A stretch of 64,000 bases of DNA from JAUZRW01 sp964549915. Its GTDB lineage: Bacteria; Chloroflexota; Anaerolineae; Aggregatilineales; Phototrophicaceae. The notes under the pieces were generated by a model. The model saw nothing but the letters and a program-made list of their open reading frames with translations, made no database searches and was not told the DNA's origin. Numbering within the stretch: the stretch's first letter is position 1; every line of letters begins with the position of its first letter. The DNA lies in assembly GCA_964549915.1 (NCBI GenBank), contig CAZJWX010000002.1:186001-250000 (forward strand). Reading direction: 5' to 3'. This document shows, piece after piece, positions 17,456 through 26,082 of the stretch. Both the position numbers and the translations under genes were made by a program.

Positions 17456-19207
17456 TTGTCCCTCACCAACAAAGACATCGCACAGGTTTTTGAGAACATC
17501 GCAGACATTCTGGAGATTCAAGGCGAGTCGCGCTTCAAGTTCCTCTCGTATCGCCGCGCGGCAGAAACCATCAGCGAATTGCAGCGCGACTTGCGCGTCT
17601 ATGCCGACGAGGGCACGCTGGAAGAACTGCCGGGTGTAGGCAAAGCCATCGCCGAAAAAATCCGTGAATTGCTGGAAACTGGCAAGCTGGATTACTACGA
17701 CAGGCGCAAAGCTGAAGTGCCCCTGGGTGTGTTGGAAATCAAGCGCATCAACGGCGTGGGGCCGAAAAAGGCCAGGCTCTTCTGGGAAGAATTGGGGATC
17801 ACCAGCGTTGAAGCGCTGAAAGAGGCCGGAGACGCCGGTAAGCTGCGCAGCCTCCCGGGTATGGGCGCGAAAAGCGAACAAAAAATCCTGGAAGGCATCG
17901 AAGCACTGGCACGGCGCAGTGATCGCACGCCCATTGCCCTTGCGAAGCCGATGGCAGAGCGCATTCTGAAGTCCCTGCTGGAGCTTCCCGGTGTGCAGGA
18001 AGGAGCAATTGCTGGCAGCATCCGGCGCGGCAGGCCAACCATCGGCGATGTCGATATTCTGGTTGCCAGCGAAGACCCCGCCCCCATCATGGAAGCAGTC
18101 GTTCACATGGAAGATGTCACGCGGGTGCTGGGTCATGGGGAAACCAAAAGCTCCGTTGAACTGGTGAGCGGCTTGCAAGTTGATGTGCGCGTGCTGCCCC
18201 GTAAGAAGTGGGGGACGGCGCTGCAATACTTCAGCGGAAGCCAGCAGCACAACATCCGCATCCGCGAGATTGCCCGCGAAAAAGGCTACTCGCTGAATGA
18301 GGATGCCCTGCGCCCGCTGGATGCAGAGGGCAAGTTGCTAGATGAAAGCCAGTACGTATACTGCGAGACGGAAGAAGCTGTCTACGAAGCGCTCGGTCTC
18401 CCCTGGATTCCCCCGGAAATTCGCGAAGATGCGGGTGAGATCGAAGCCGCCAGGAATGGTGGACTGCCACACCTGATCACCGTTGACGACATCCGCGCTG
18501 ATTTGCACATGCACACCACCTACAGCGACGGGAAACTCTCAATTCGCGAGATGGCGGAGGCCGCCCGTGAGCGCGGCATGCAGTACATCGTCATCACCGA
18601 TCATTCTGTGTCTTCCTACCAGGCGGGTGGGCTATCGGCGGAAGAAGTGCTTGAACAGCGCAAAGCCGTCCAGCAAGTCGCCGAAGAGATGGGCGATACG
18701 ATCCACGTGCTGCACGGCGTGGAGCTGGACATCAAAGCCGATGGCACCCTGGACTACGAGGATGAGGTACTCGCGCAGCTAGATTTTGTCGTCGCATCGC
18801 TACACATCAGCCTGAATCAAGACCGCGAGAAGATCACCCAACGCCTCTTGAACGCCATCCGCAATCCGCATGTGGACTGCATCGGGCATCCAAGTGCGCG
18901 GTTGATCGGCAGGCGTGACCCGGTGAAGCTGGATATTGATGCCGTGATTGAAGCGGCACTCGAACACAACACCGCGCTGGAAATCAACGCCAATCCGCAG
19001 CGGCTCGACCTGGATGCGGAGTATGCACGCATGGCGGTGCAGAAGGGCGTCCTGCTCTCAATCAACACAGATGCCCATAGCGCCAACGGCATGGATTTGC
19101 GCTCCTATGGGATCATGACGGCGCGACGCGGTTGGGTCACGGCGGAGAATGTCATCAACACCTGGTCGTACGAGCGTTTCATCGAATGGGTGACCCACCG
19201 GGGCTAG
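17456..19207 (+). CDS. polX: DNA polymerase/3'-5' exonuclease PolX
   Basis: Family X gap-filling polymerase fused to a PHP phosphoesterase, for base excision repair. The 583-residue protein has helix-hairpin-helix motifs (LPGVGKAIAEKI, INGVGPKKA), the polymerase metal site in GSIRRGRPTIGDVDILV at about residue 200, and a PHP domain from about residue 345 with DLHMHTTYSDG, ITDH, GVE and a C-terminal NTDAH. Start is TTG at 17456 with GAGGAG nine bases before it. It is transcribed divergently from the trp operon. Confidence 0.95.
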   Translation: MSLTNKDIAQVFENIADILEIQGESRFKFLSYRRAAETISELQRDLRVYADEGTLEELPGVGKAIAEKIRELLETGKLDYYDRRKAEVPLGVLEIKRINGVGPKKARLFWEELGITSVEALKEAGDAGKLRSLPGMGAKSEQKILEGIEALARRSDRTPIALAKPMAERILKSLLELPGVQEGAIAGSIRRGRPTIGDVDILVASEDPAPIMEAVVHMEDVTRVLGHGETKSSVELVSGLQVDVRVLPRKKWGTALQYFSGSQQHNIRIREIAREKGYSLNEDALRPLDAEGKLLDESQYVYCETEEAVYEALGLPWIPPEIREDAGEIEAARNGGLPHLITVDDIRADLHMHTTYSDGKLSIREMAEAARERGMQYIVITDHSVSSYQAGGLSAEEVLEQRKAVQQVAEEMGDTIHVLHGVELDIKADGTLDYEDEVLAQLDFVVASLHISLNQDREKITQRLLNAIRNPHVDCIGHPSARLIGRRDPVKLDIDAVIEAALEHNTALEINANPQRLDLDAEYARMAVQKGVLLSINTDAHSANGMDLRSYGIMTARRGWVTAENVINTWSYERFIEWVTHRG

Positions 19208-19298
19208 GCGTTTGCCCTGTGCAGCCTGTCGGGAATACGGCTTTTCCACTACGATGGAGGGCAACCAGCCAAGGAACCACGGCAAAGGGAATGCCGTC

Positions 19299-20099
19299 AT
19301 GAGCACGGATAACAATCTACCGCCATTGGATGACGATCAGTTTTCTGAAGAAACGGCTCCAACCGATCCGCAGCGTACGCGCACGCCCATGCCGGAAGAC
19401 ACGGGCAAGCTGCAACGTACAACACCGATGCGTGCACGCCCCCCGGCAGCAACGGGAACAGGCCGCCACGTGCAGCCGATTCCGGGGCAGCAACCGCGTG
19501 CAGTGCCACCGCCGCGCTATGGCCCGAGGCCACCGCGTCGTCCGGATGCCAGTGGCAGCGGCCTGTACTTGCCCTGGTGGTCACTGGCCTTGATGCTGGT
19601 TGGCGTTCTCGTGGTATCGTTCGGGTTGGTCGCCCTGGTCTATTTACTCGGGAACCCGACGGGCACGGTGGACAGCGCCACCCCCATCATCCGTATCATC
19701 ACCGCAGAGCCAACCAGCGCCACCGCGCAGCAATTACCTACTGCACAATCACCCGCGACGCAAGTCGTCACGGGTGGAAGCGCACCCTCCAGCCTCGCAC
19801 TGGATGGCCCCACCCTGGAAGCGGTGCAGTTCACACCGACGCCAGCGCCAATTGCTGTCGGCATTCAAATCGCAGTGGAAGGGGTGAATGAAAATATGCT
19901 CAATGTGCGGCAGGCCCCCGGCATCTCGAATGCGGTGGTTTTCCGAGCCGAAGAAGAGTCGGTTTTCATGATCGCAGAAGGCCCCACACAGGCCGATGGC
20001 TTCACCTGGTGGCGCTTGCAAGACCCCAACGATCCCACGCGCAGCGGTTGGGCAGTTGCCAACTATCTGCGTGTATTGCCCACCGCCGAAGCTCCGTAA
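19299..20099 (+). CDS. Single-pass membrane protein with a C-terminal SH3-like domain
   Basis: The 266-residue protein has an acidic then proline-rich cytoplasmic region, a membrane segment at about residues 93-117, a Thr/Ser/Pro-rich linker, and an SH3b-like domain from about residue 195 (NMLNVRQAPG to GWAVANYLRV). SH3b domains often bind cell-wall components. The frame starts at 19212, but the ATG at 19299 with AAGGGA upstream is preferred. The role is inferred from layout only. Confidence 0.75.
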   Translation: MSTDNNLPPLDDDQFSEETAPTDPQRTRTPMPEDTGKLQRTTPMRARPPAATGTGRHVQPIPGQQPRAVPPPRYGPRPPRRPDASGSGLYLPWWSLALMLVGVLVVSFGLVALVYLLGNPTGTVDSATPIIRIITAEPTSATAQQLPTAQSPATQVVTGGSAPSSLALDGPTLEAVQFTPTPAPIAVGIQIAVEGVNENMLNVRQAPGISNAVVFRAEEESVFMIAEGPTQADGFTWWRLQDPNDPTRSGWAVANYLRVLPTAEAP

Positions 20100-20199
20100 G
20101 CCACAAATAATGGCCACTGCGGGCATGCTTGCCTGTGCGCAGCGAATGCCCGTTGTTGCAAAAGTACTTATTCCACCCAAAAAGGAGATATTCCTTAAC

Positions 20200-21615
20200 A
20201 TGGAAGAAAAACGCACCACACAGACGATGGGACAGCAGTTCGGACGGCGTTCCTGGGCCGAACCCTGGAAGATCAAGATGGTCGAACCCATCCAGATGAT
20301 CGACCGTTCGCAGCGCGAGAAGGCGCTGGTGGAAGCCGGGTACAACACCTTCTTGCTCAGTTCTGCCGATGTGTACATCGACCTGCTGACCGACAGCGGC
20401 ACCAGCGCAATGAGTGATCGCCAATGGGCCGGGATGATGCAGGGGGATGAAGCCTACGCCGGAAGCCGCAACTACTATCACCTGGAAGAGGCCATACGCA
20501 ATTACTACGGCTATCGCTACATCGTGCCCACGCATCAGGGGCGTGGCGCGGAGCATCTGCTGAGCCAGGCGGCAATCGAAAAAGGGCAGTTCGTCCCCGG
20601 CAATATGTACTTCACCACAACACGATTGCATCAAGAATTGGCGGGCGGTACCTTCGTCGATGTCGTCATTGACGAAGCACATGACCCGGAGAATCCCCAT
20701 CCCTTCAAGGGCAACGTTGACCTGGACAAGCTGCAAGCGCTGATTGAGGAACATGGCGCAGACAAGATTGCCTATATCAGCCTCGCCGGGACGGTCAACA
20801 TGGCTGGCGGGCAGCCCGTGAGCATGGCGAATGTGCGGGCACTGCGCGAATTATGCGAGCGCTACGGCATTCGCATTTATCTGGACGCCACCCGGATGGT
20901 CGAAAACTGCTTCTTCATCCAGGAACGCGAGGAAGGCTATGCAGGAAAATCCATCGCGGAAATCCTGCTGGAATTTTGCAGCTACACCGACGGCGCATGG
21001 ATGAGCGCCAAGAAGGATAATCTCGTCAATATCGGCGGATGGCTGGCGATCAATCACGAAGATGTATACGACCTCGCCCGCAATATGGTCGTGATCTACG
21101 AGGGGCTGCACACCTACGGCGGCATGGCAGGGCGCGATATGGAAGCCCTCGCCATCGGCATCGAAGAATCGGTTCAAGATGATCATGTGCGTTCGCGCGT
21201 CGGGCAGGTTCGTTACCTGGGTGAATTGCTGACGGAATGGGAGATTCCGCTGGTGCAGCCCATCGGCGGGCACGCGATCTTCCTGGACGCGAAACGCATC
21301 TACCCGCACATCCCACAGGATCACTTCCCGGCGCAGACTCTCGCAGCAGAACTCTATCTTGATTCAGGCGTGCGCAGCATGGAGCGCGGCATCGTCAGCG
21401 CAGGACGCGACCCGGAAACGGGCGAACATCGTTATCCGGCGCTGGAACTGACCCGGCTGACCATCCCGCGCCGGGTCTACACACAATCCCACATGGATGT
21501 CGTCGCGGAAGCGGTCAAGGCGATCTACGATAACCGCGAACAGACTCGCGGCCTGAAGATGGCCTACGAGCCGAAGTATCTGCGCTTCTTCCAGGCGCGG
21601 TTCGAGCGTCTGTAA
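20200..21615 (+). CDS. tpl: Beta-eliminating lyase, probably tyrosine phenol-lyase
   Basis: PLP enzyme of the tyrosine phenol-lyase/tryptophanase family, 471 residues. The PLP lysine lies in WMSAKKDN (K272 by analogy). Two features favour tyrosine phenol-lyase: the segment MYFTTTRLHQE, and GVRSMERG, whose Arg396 corresponds to the substrate-hydroxyl-binding Arg absent from tryptophanase. Expected reaction: tyrosine to phenol, pyruvate and ammonia. The ATG follows AAGGAG by 12 bases. It stands alone, a short distance from the tryptophan and tyrosine synthesis cluster. Tryptophanase is the alternative. Confidence 0.82.
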   Translation: MEEKRTTQTMGQQFGRRSWAEPWKIKMVEPIQMIDRSQREKALVEAGYNTFLLSSADVYIDLLTDSGTSAMSDRQWAGMMQGDEAYAGSRNYYHLEEAIRNYYGYRYIVPTHQGRGAEHLLSQAAIEKGQFVPGNMYFTTTRLHQELAGGTFVDVVIDEAHDPENPHPFKGNVDLDKLQALIEEHGADKIAYISLAGTVNMAGGQPVSMANVRALRELCERYGIRIYLDATRMVENCFFIQEREEGYAGKSIAEILLEFCSYTDGAWMSAKKDNLVNIGGWLAINHEDVYDLARNMVVIYEGLHTYGGMAGRDMEALAIGIEESVQDDHVRSRVGQVRYLGELLTEWEIPLVQPIGGHAIFLDAKRIYPHIPQDHFPAQTLAAELYLDSGVRSMERGIVSAGRDPETGEHRYPALELTRLTIPRRVYTQSHMDVVAEAVKAIYDNREQTRGLKMAYEPKYLRFFQARFERL

Positions 21616-21635
21616 GCGCAAGTCAATGAGGCTAT

Positions 21636-21656
21636 GGGCGACCTGCCAGGTCGCCC
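21636..21656 (+). terminator. Hairpin after tpl
   Basis: GGGCGACCT and AGGTCGCCC pair perfectly around a three-base loop, 20 bases after the tpl stop. No T-run follows, so termination is only likely. Confidence 0.45.
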
Positions 21657-21762
21657 CTTCGTCCGGGGATGTAGGGCAGTCGCAGTCTTTGTGACCGATG
21701 ACCGCGTCTGTGATCTGATTACAGCGTTTCCGGGTTTATGAAAACGGGGAAGAGGACTCATC

Positions 21763-24045
21763 ATGGCAGAGAACGTTGAACAACGGGCAGCCCAACTTCG
21801 CAACGAGTTGAACCAGCATATTTATCGCTATCACGTCCTCAATGATCCGATCATCACAGATGCGGAGTACGACCGCCTCTTCCACGAACTCGTCGCCATC
21901 GAGAGCGAGCATCCCGAACTGCGCACGCCGGATTCGCCCACGCAGCGCGTCGGCAATGACCTGAACGAGGATTTCCCCAAAGTACAGCATCCCGCACCCA
22001 TTCTGAGCCTCTCCAATGCGTTTGACGAAGAAGACCTACGCAACTGGGAGAAGCGCAATCGGCGGTTGGCGGGTGAAGATGCAACCTTTGAGTACGTGGT
22101 CGAACCCAAGCTGGATGGTCTTTCCGTAGTCATCACATACATTGATGGCCTGCTGACGACGGCGGCGACACGCGGCAATGGCGATATAGGCGATGATGTG
22201 ACTGCGAACATTCGCACGGTGAACAGCATTCCCCTGCGCATCCCGCTTGACTCGGACAGCCCACATGAAGCACCGCCCCGGCTGGTTGTGCGCGGGGAAG
22301 TGCTCTTCCTGAAAGAGGACTTCGAACGCCTGAATCGCGAGCAGGAAACCAAGGGGCTGCCCCGTTACGTCAATGCACGCAACACGGCCTCCGGCTCGCT
22401 GAAGCAGAAAGACTCGCGCATCACCGCCGAACGCGCCCTGACCGCCTACATCTACGACATCGTAGACAGCGACGGCCTGCTGTTGGATAAAGAGACGGAA
22501 ATCCTCGATTTCTTGACCGAAATGGGCTTCTATGTTGTGCCTGGGGCTGAATTTTATCCCAATTTATCCCAAGTTATCCCACAATTACCCACATGGGAAG
22601 CCCGGCGTGATGACCTACCCTTTGAAATTGACGGGCTGGTACTGAAGCTCAATGATGTGAACCTACGGCGCGAGCTAGGCGTCGTCGGCAAAGACCCACG
22701 CGGCGCGACCGCCTATAAATTCCGCGCTGAAGAAGGCACGACCGACTTGCTGGGGGTGACGGTTAACATCGGGCGCACGGGCAAGGTCACACCGACTGCC
22801 CAGCTTGAGCCGATCTACATCGGCGGTGTAACCGTCAGCAACGCCAGCCTGCACAATTACGATCTGATCGAGCAGTTGGACATTCGGCTGGGGGATCGCG
22901 TGGTCATCAAGCGCAGCGGAGATGTCATCCCCTACGTGATCGGTCCCGTCCCTGGCGCACGCGACGGCAGCGAACAGCCCATCATGCCGCCGGAAATCTG
23001 CCCCTTCTCCGAGGATACCCTGGTGCGACCGGAGGGCGCGGTCGATTTGTTCTGTCCGAACCCGAAATGCCCCGAACGGGTCTTCCGCAGCCTGGAATTC
23101 TTCGTCTCGCGCGGCGCGATGGACATCGACGGGATGGGACCGCAGACCATCAAAGCGCTGATTGATGCGGGGTTGATCGAAGATGAAGCCGACATCTTCT
23201 ACCTACAAACCGAGCAAATCATTGGTCTGGAAGGGTTTGCCGAGAAGAAGGTCGAGAATCTGCTGGCATCAATCGAGGCCGCCAAGCAGCGTCCGCTCTC
23301 GCAGTTGATCGCTTCCCTGGGCATTGATGGGGTGGGGACGACAGTCGCACAGCTATTAACCGAACGCTTCAAACATGTGGACGATCTGGTACAGTGTGCC
23401 AACGACATCCAGCAAGCAGAGGCCGAATTCCGCGAATTGGCGCGAACTTTTGAGGGAACGCGCGACACATTGGAAGGCCAACTGCCGGATGTCAAACGGG
23501 CGCGGCTGCGCATAGAGAATCCGCTGGTGCAACTCGCGCCGCGCTATGTAGATGCCGAAAATCTGGAGACTCGCCTCAACCGCCTGCTGAAACCGTTGCT
23601 GGAACTCGCGCCAGAGGATGCACCTGACAGCGGGGTCATCGCCCAGAAACTACACCGACTGATCGAAGCGGCGAAGCCACTGCTGAGTATGGATGGGTTG
23701 GGGCCGATTCTGGTGCGCAACATCGTGGATTGGTTTGCTGACGAACATCGGCAGACGCTGCTGAAGAAGATGCGCGATGCCGGGGTCAATATGCAGGCGG
23801 AAGAGCAGGAACAGGCGGGCACTGCGCTGGAAGGGCTGACTTTTGTGCTGACTGGAACGATGAGCGAACCGCGCGATACGATCAAGGACTTGATCGAACA
23901 ATATGGTGGTAAGGTCACGGGCAGCGTCAGCAAGAAGACGAGCTATGTCGTGGTGGGCGAAAACCCCGGCAGCAAGGCGGAGAAGGCCGCGACCCTGGGC
24001 GTGCCGACCATCAGCGAAACCGACCTGCGCGAGATGGTGCGGTGA
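21763..24045 (+). CDS. ligA: NAD-dependent DNA ligase with an internal insertion
   Basis: Seals nicks using NAD. The 760-residue protein begins with the Ia domain, has the adenylated lysine in KLDG (K116), the OB-fold region, a Cys4 zinc finger (CPFSEDT to CPNPKCPERVF), helix-hairpin-helix repeats and a C-terminal BRCT domain (LEGLTFVLTGTM onward). LigA is usually about 670 residues; the excess is an insertion of about 90 residues near 550-640 within the HhH region (ARTFEGTRDTLEGQLPDVKR and following). The frame is intact, so this looks like a lineage-specific variant. Confidence 0.95.
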   Translation: MAENVEQRAAQLRNELNQHIYRYHVLNDPIITDAEYDRLFHELVAIESEHPELRTPDSPTQRVGNDLNEDFPKVQHPAPILSLSNAFDEEDLRNWEKRNRRLAGEDATFEYVVEPKLDGLSVVITYIDGLLTTAATRGNGDIGDDVTANIRTVNSIPLRIPLDSDSPHEAPPRLVVRGEVLFLKEDFERLNREQETKGLPRYVNARNTASGSLKQKDSRITAERALTAYIYDIVDSDGLLLDKETEILDFLTEMGFYVVPGAEFYPNLSQVIPQLPTWEARRDDLPFEIDGLVLKLNDVNLRRELGVVGKDPRGATAYKFRAEEGTTDLLGVTVNIGRTGKVTPTAQLEPIYIGGVTVSNASLHNYDLIEQLDIRLGDRVVIKRSGDVIPYVIGPVPGARDGSEQPIMPPEICPFSEDTLVRPEGAVDLFCPNPKCPERVFRSLEFFVSRGAMDIDGMGPQTIKALIDAGLIEDEADIFYLQTEQIIGLEGFAEKKVENLLASIEAAKQRPLSQLIASLGIDGVGTTVAQLLTERFKHVDDLVQCANDIQQAEAEFRELARTFEGTRDTLEGQLPDVKRARLRIENPLVQLAPRYVDAENLETRLNRLLKPLLELAPEDAPDSGVIAQKLHRLIEAAKPLLSMDGLGPILVRNIVDWFADEHRQTLLKKMRDAGVNMQAEEQEQAGTALEGLTFVLTGTMSEPRDTIKDLIEQYGGKVTGSVSKKTSYVVVGENPGSKAEKAATLGVPTISETDLREMVR
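22551..22593 (+). repeat. Tandem 10-bp repeat with DnaA-box-like cores inside ligA
   Basis: Three consecutive 10-base units end in TTATCCC (22551-22580), followed by a TTACCCACA copy (22585-22593). The cores resemble the DnaA box TTATCCACA. Because the unit is not a multiple of three it encodes a non-repetitive peptide. Confidence 0.5.
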
Positions 24046-24296
24046 GTCTTATTGAACAAGGTGTCCCCTCTAGCCTGTCCTGGCCTCAACACTTGTTGGT
24101 TTGTGTGAGAAGTGGAAGGGGTGGGGAAGAGCTAAAAATGACCTTATTCTCATCGTAATAATTTCATTTACAAACACGCTCTCTGGTATCCAGTTTTCGT
24201 TGCAAGCTCTCGTAACTGATGACTGAAAACTGTTCACCGATAACTTTCAGCGAAATCATTTGGGGCAGCGGCCCCGCACACGAAAGGAACCACCCC
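24046..24296. other. Intergenic region between ligA and the rRNA methyltransferase gene
   Basis: This 251-base spacer holds a dispersed repeat copy (24073-24115) and an AT-rich stretch. No promoter matching the consensus and no further gene were seen. Confidence 0.6.
24073..24115 (+). repeat. Dispersed 43-bp intergenic repeat, copy 1
   Basis: Matches 36300-36342 at 38 of 43 positions. Shared blocks include GCCTGTCCTGGC and TTTGTGTGAGAAGTGG. Both copies lie in non-coding DNA downstream of plus-strand genes. Confidence 0.75.
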
Positions 24297-25502
24297 ATGA
24301 CCGACGGCATTGTCTCGATCCGCAAAGGCCGTGAGAAACCGATTCGCAACCAGCATCCCTGGGTTTTCAGCGGGGCGATTTATGAAGCGACGGATGCTGA
24401 ACCGGGAGGACTCGTCACGGTGCAGGATCACCGGGGCAACTTCCTGGGACGCGGCTATTGGAACCAGCGTTCGCAGATTCAGGTACGGATTCTCACCTGG
24501 CATGACGAAGAAATCGACCAGGACTGGTGGCGGACATCCATCCAACGCGCCATCCGACAGCGCTATCCGCAGCCGAAACAGCACGTCGCCAACCGCATCA
24601 TCAACGCCGAAAATGACTTCCTGCCCGGTCTGATCGTGGATCGGTATGCCGATTTTCTGGTATTGCAGGCGCTGACTCTCCACATCGACCAGCGCAAGGA
24701 GCAAATCGCGCAGTGGCTGATGGATGCCTTTGCCGATGCCGGGATGCCGATCCAGGGCGTGTACGAACGCAGCGATGTCGATGTGCGCGGCAAAGAGGGC
24801 TTGAAGCCAGCAGCCGGGGTGCTGCTGGGCGAAGAACCGCCAGAACTGATCGCCTTCAACCAGGGAGCACGCATCAAGCTGGTGGATGTGCGCCAGGGGC
24901 ACAAAACGGGTGATTACCTCGATCAGGTGCAAAATCAGGACGTACTCGCGGGCTGGATGCAAACCTACGGCCTGAATACGCCCGATTCGCGCCAGCTCAA
25001 CACATTCTCCTATACGGGCGGCTTCGGCCTGGGCACCGGGGCGCATGTGGTCAATGTCGATGCATCATACGATGCGCTGGCCCTGGCAGAAACAACTTTC
25101 CAGGAAAATAGCGCAGAGCCGGATACCATCGAGTACGTGCAGGCGGATGTCTTCGACTACCTGCGCGATTGCGCCGATGAGGGGCAAACCTTCGATGTAG
25201 TAGTGCTCGATCCACCGAAATTCGCGCACAACAAGCAGCAGGTGGATCGAGCCTCGCGCGGATACAAGGACATCAACCTGAACGCATTCAAGCTGATTCG
25301 GCAAGGCGGCTATCTGATGACCTTCTCCTGCTCCGGCGCGATCAGCCGCGACTTGTTCCAGAAGATCGTCTTCGGCGCACTGGCAGACAGCGGCAGGCAA
25401 GCACAGATCGTGAAGTACCTCAGCGCCAGTGACGACCATCCGGTTGCACTGACCTTCCCCGAAGGTGAATACCTCAAGGGATTGCTGTTGCGCGTGTACT
25501 GA
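24297..25502 (+). CDS. 23S rRNA cytosine methyltransferase, RlmI family
   Basis: The 401-residue protein has an N-terminal PUA-like RNA-binding domain, with the HPWVFSG motif at residues 20-26, and a C-terminal SAM-dependent methyltransferase domain. Motif I includes TFSYTGGFGLG and motif IV is LDPPKFA. The SCSG loop supplies the catalytic Cys of the m5C class. RlmI in E. coli methylates C1962 of 23S rRNA; the same target is likely but not certain. ATG at 24297 with AAGGA upstream. Confidence 0.88.
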   Translation: MTDGIVSIRKGREKPIRNQHPWVFSGAIYEATDAEPGGLVTVQDHRGNFLGRGYWNQRSQIQVRILTWHDEEIDQDWWRTSIQRAIRQRYPQPKQHVANRIINAENDFLPGLIVDRYADFLVLQALTLHIDQRKEQIAQWLMDAFADAGMPIQGVYERSDVDVRGKEGLKPAAGVLLGEEPPELIAFNQGARIKLVDVRQGHKTGDYLDQVQNQDVLAGWMQTYGLNTPDSRQLNTFSYTGGFGLGTGAHVVNVDASYDALALAETTFQENSAEPDTIEYVQADVFDYLRDCADEGQTFDVVVLDPPKFAHNKQQVDRASRGYKDINLNAFKLIRQGGYLMTFSCSGAISRDLFQKIVFGALADSGRQAQIVKYLSASDDHPVALTFPEGEYLKGLLLRVY

Positions 25503-25617
25503 CGCATCGATATGAGCTTCGTCACAACATGCCACATATCACCCCAGGACAGTGACCTTTGATTTCTCATTCCCGTTTAATCTGTGACAAAGAAGTGGGG
25601 TTGAAAGGTTGCGGATT

Positions 25618-26037
25618 ATGAACGTTGTAGACATCATGACGCCCAAAGTGGTCGCCATTCACATGAAGGACAGCTTGACCAAGGCCTGTAATGTGCTGGA
25701 AGATGCACGCGTGCGTCACCTGCTGGTGATCGACAGCGACGGCGCTCTGGTCGGGATCGTCAGTGACCGGGATTGCAAACTCGCGGTGCAGTCGCCGTAT
25801 TCGGTCTATGACCAGGAAACTGCCGATGCGTTCGCCGATCGTATCCTGGTGGAGAAGGTCATGACTCGTACGCCCGAATGCATCGAACCGCTTGCCTCGG
25901 TGCAAGAAGCAGCCTACATCATGCTGGAAAAGCACATCAACGCGCTACCCGTCCGGCAAGATGGCAATATCATCGGCATTGTGACCAGCAGCGACCTGCT
26001 GCGCGTCCTCGCCACGCAGCCCGAACCTGCCGTCTGA
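25618..26037 (+). CDS. CBS-domain pair protein
   Basis: A 139-residue protein of two tandem CBS motifs (VVDIMTPKVV near the N-terminus and VEKVMTRTPECIEP in the middle, each followed by a hydrophobic core with VGIVSDRD or IGIVTSSD). Stand-alone CBS pairs bind adenosine nucleotides and act as energy sensors. The partner is unknown. ATG at 25618 is preferred to the TTG at 25609, on ribosome-site spacing. Confidence 0.88.
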   Translation: MNVVDIMTPKVVAIHMKDSLTKACNVLEDARVRHLLVIDSDGALVGIVSDRDCKLAVQSPYSVYDQETADAFADRILVEKVMTRTPECIEPLASVQEAAYIMLEKHINALPVRQDGNIIGIVTSSDLLRVLATQPEPAV

Positions 26038-26049
26038 TGGGGCGACAAT

Positions 26050-26076
26050 CAGCCCTCGCGCACTGTGTGAGGGCTG
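26050..26076. terminator. Bidirectional hairpin between convergent genes
   Basis: CAGCCCTC and GAGGGCTG form an eight-pair stem between the CBS gene and the recombinase gene. No T-run is seen. Confidence 0.45.
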
Positions 26077-26082
26077 CTCACA

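Noticed and set aside
24219..24260. Repeats of the AACTGTTCA/TGACTGAAAAC type before the rRNA methyltransferase gene
   Set aside because: Too short and low in complexity to support as an element.
24466..24477. GAAC-N4-GTTC motif resembling an SOS box
   Set aside because: Inside a coding sequence far from any promoter; one such match per 64 kb is expected by chance.
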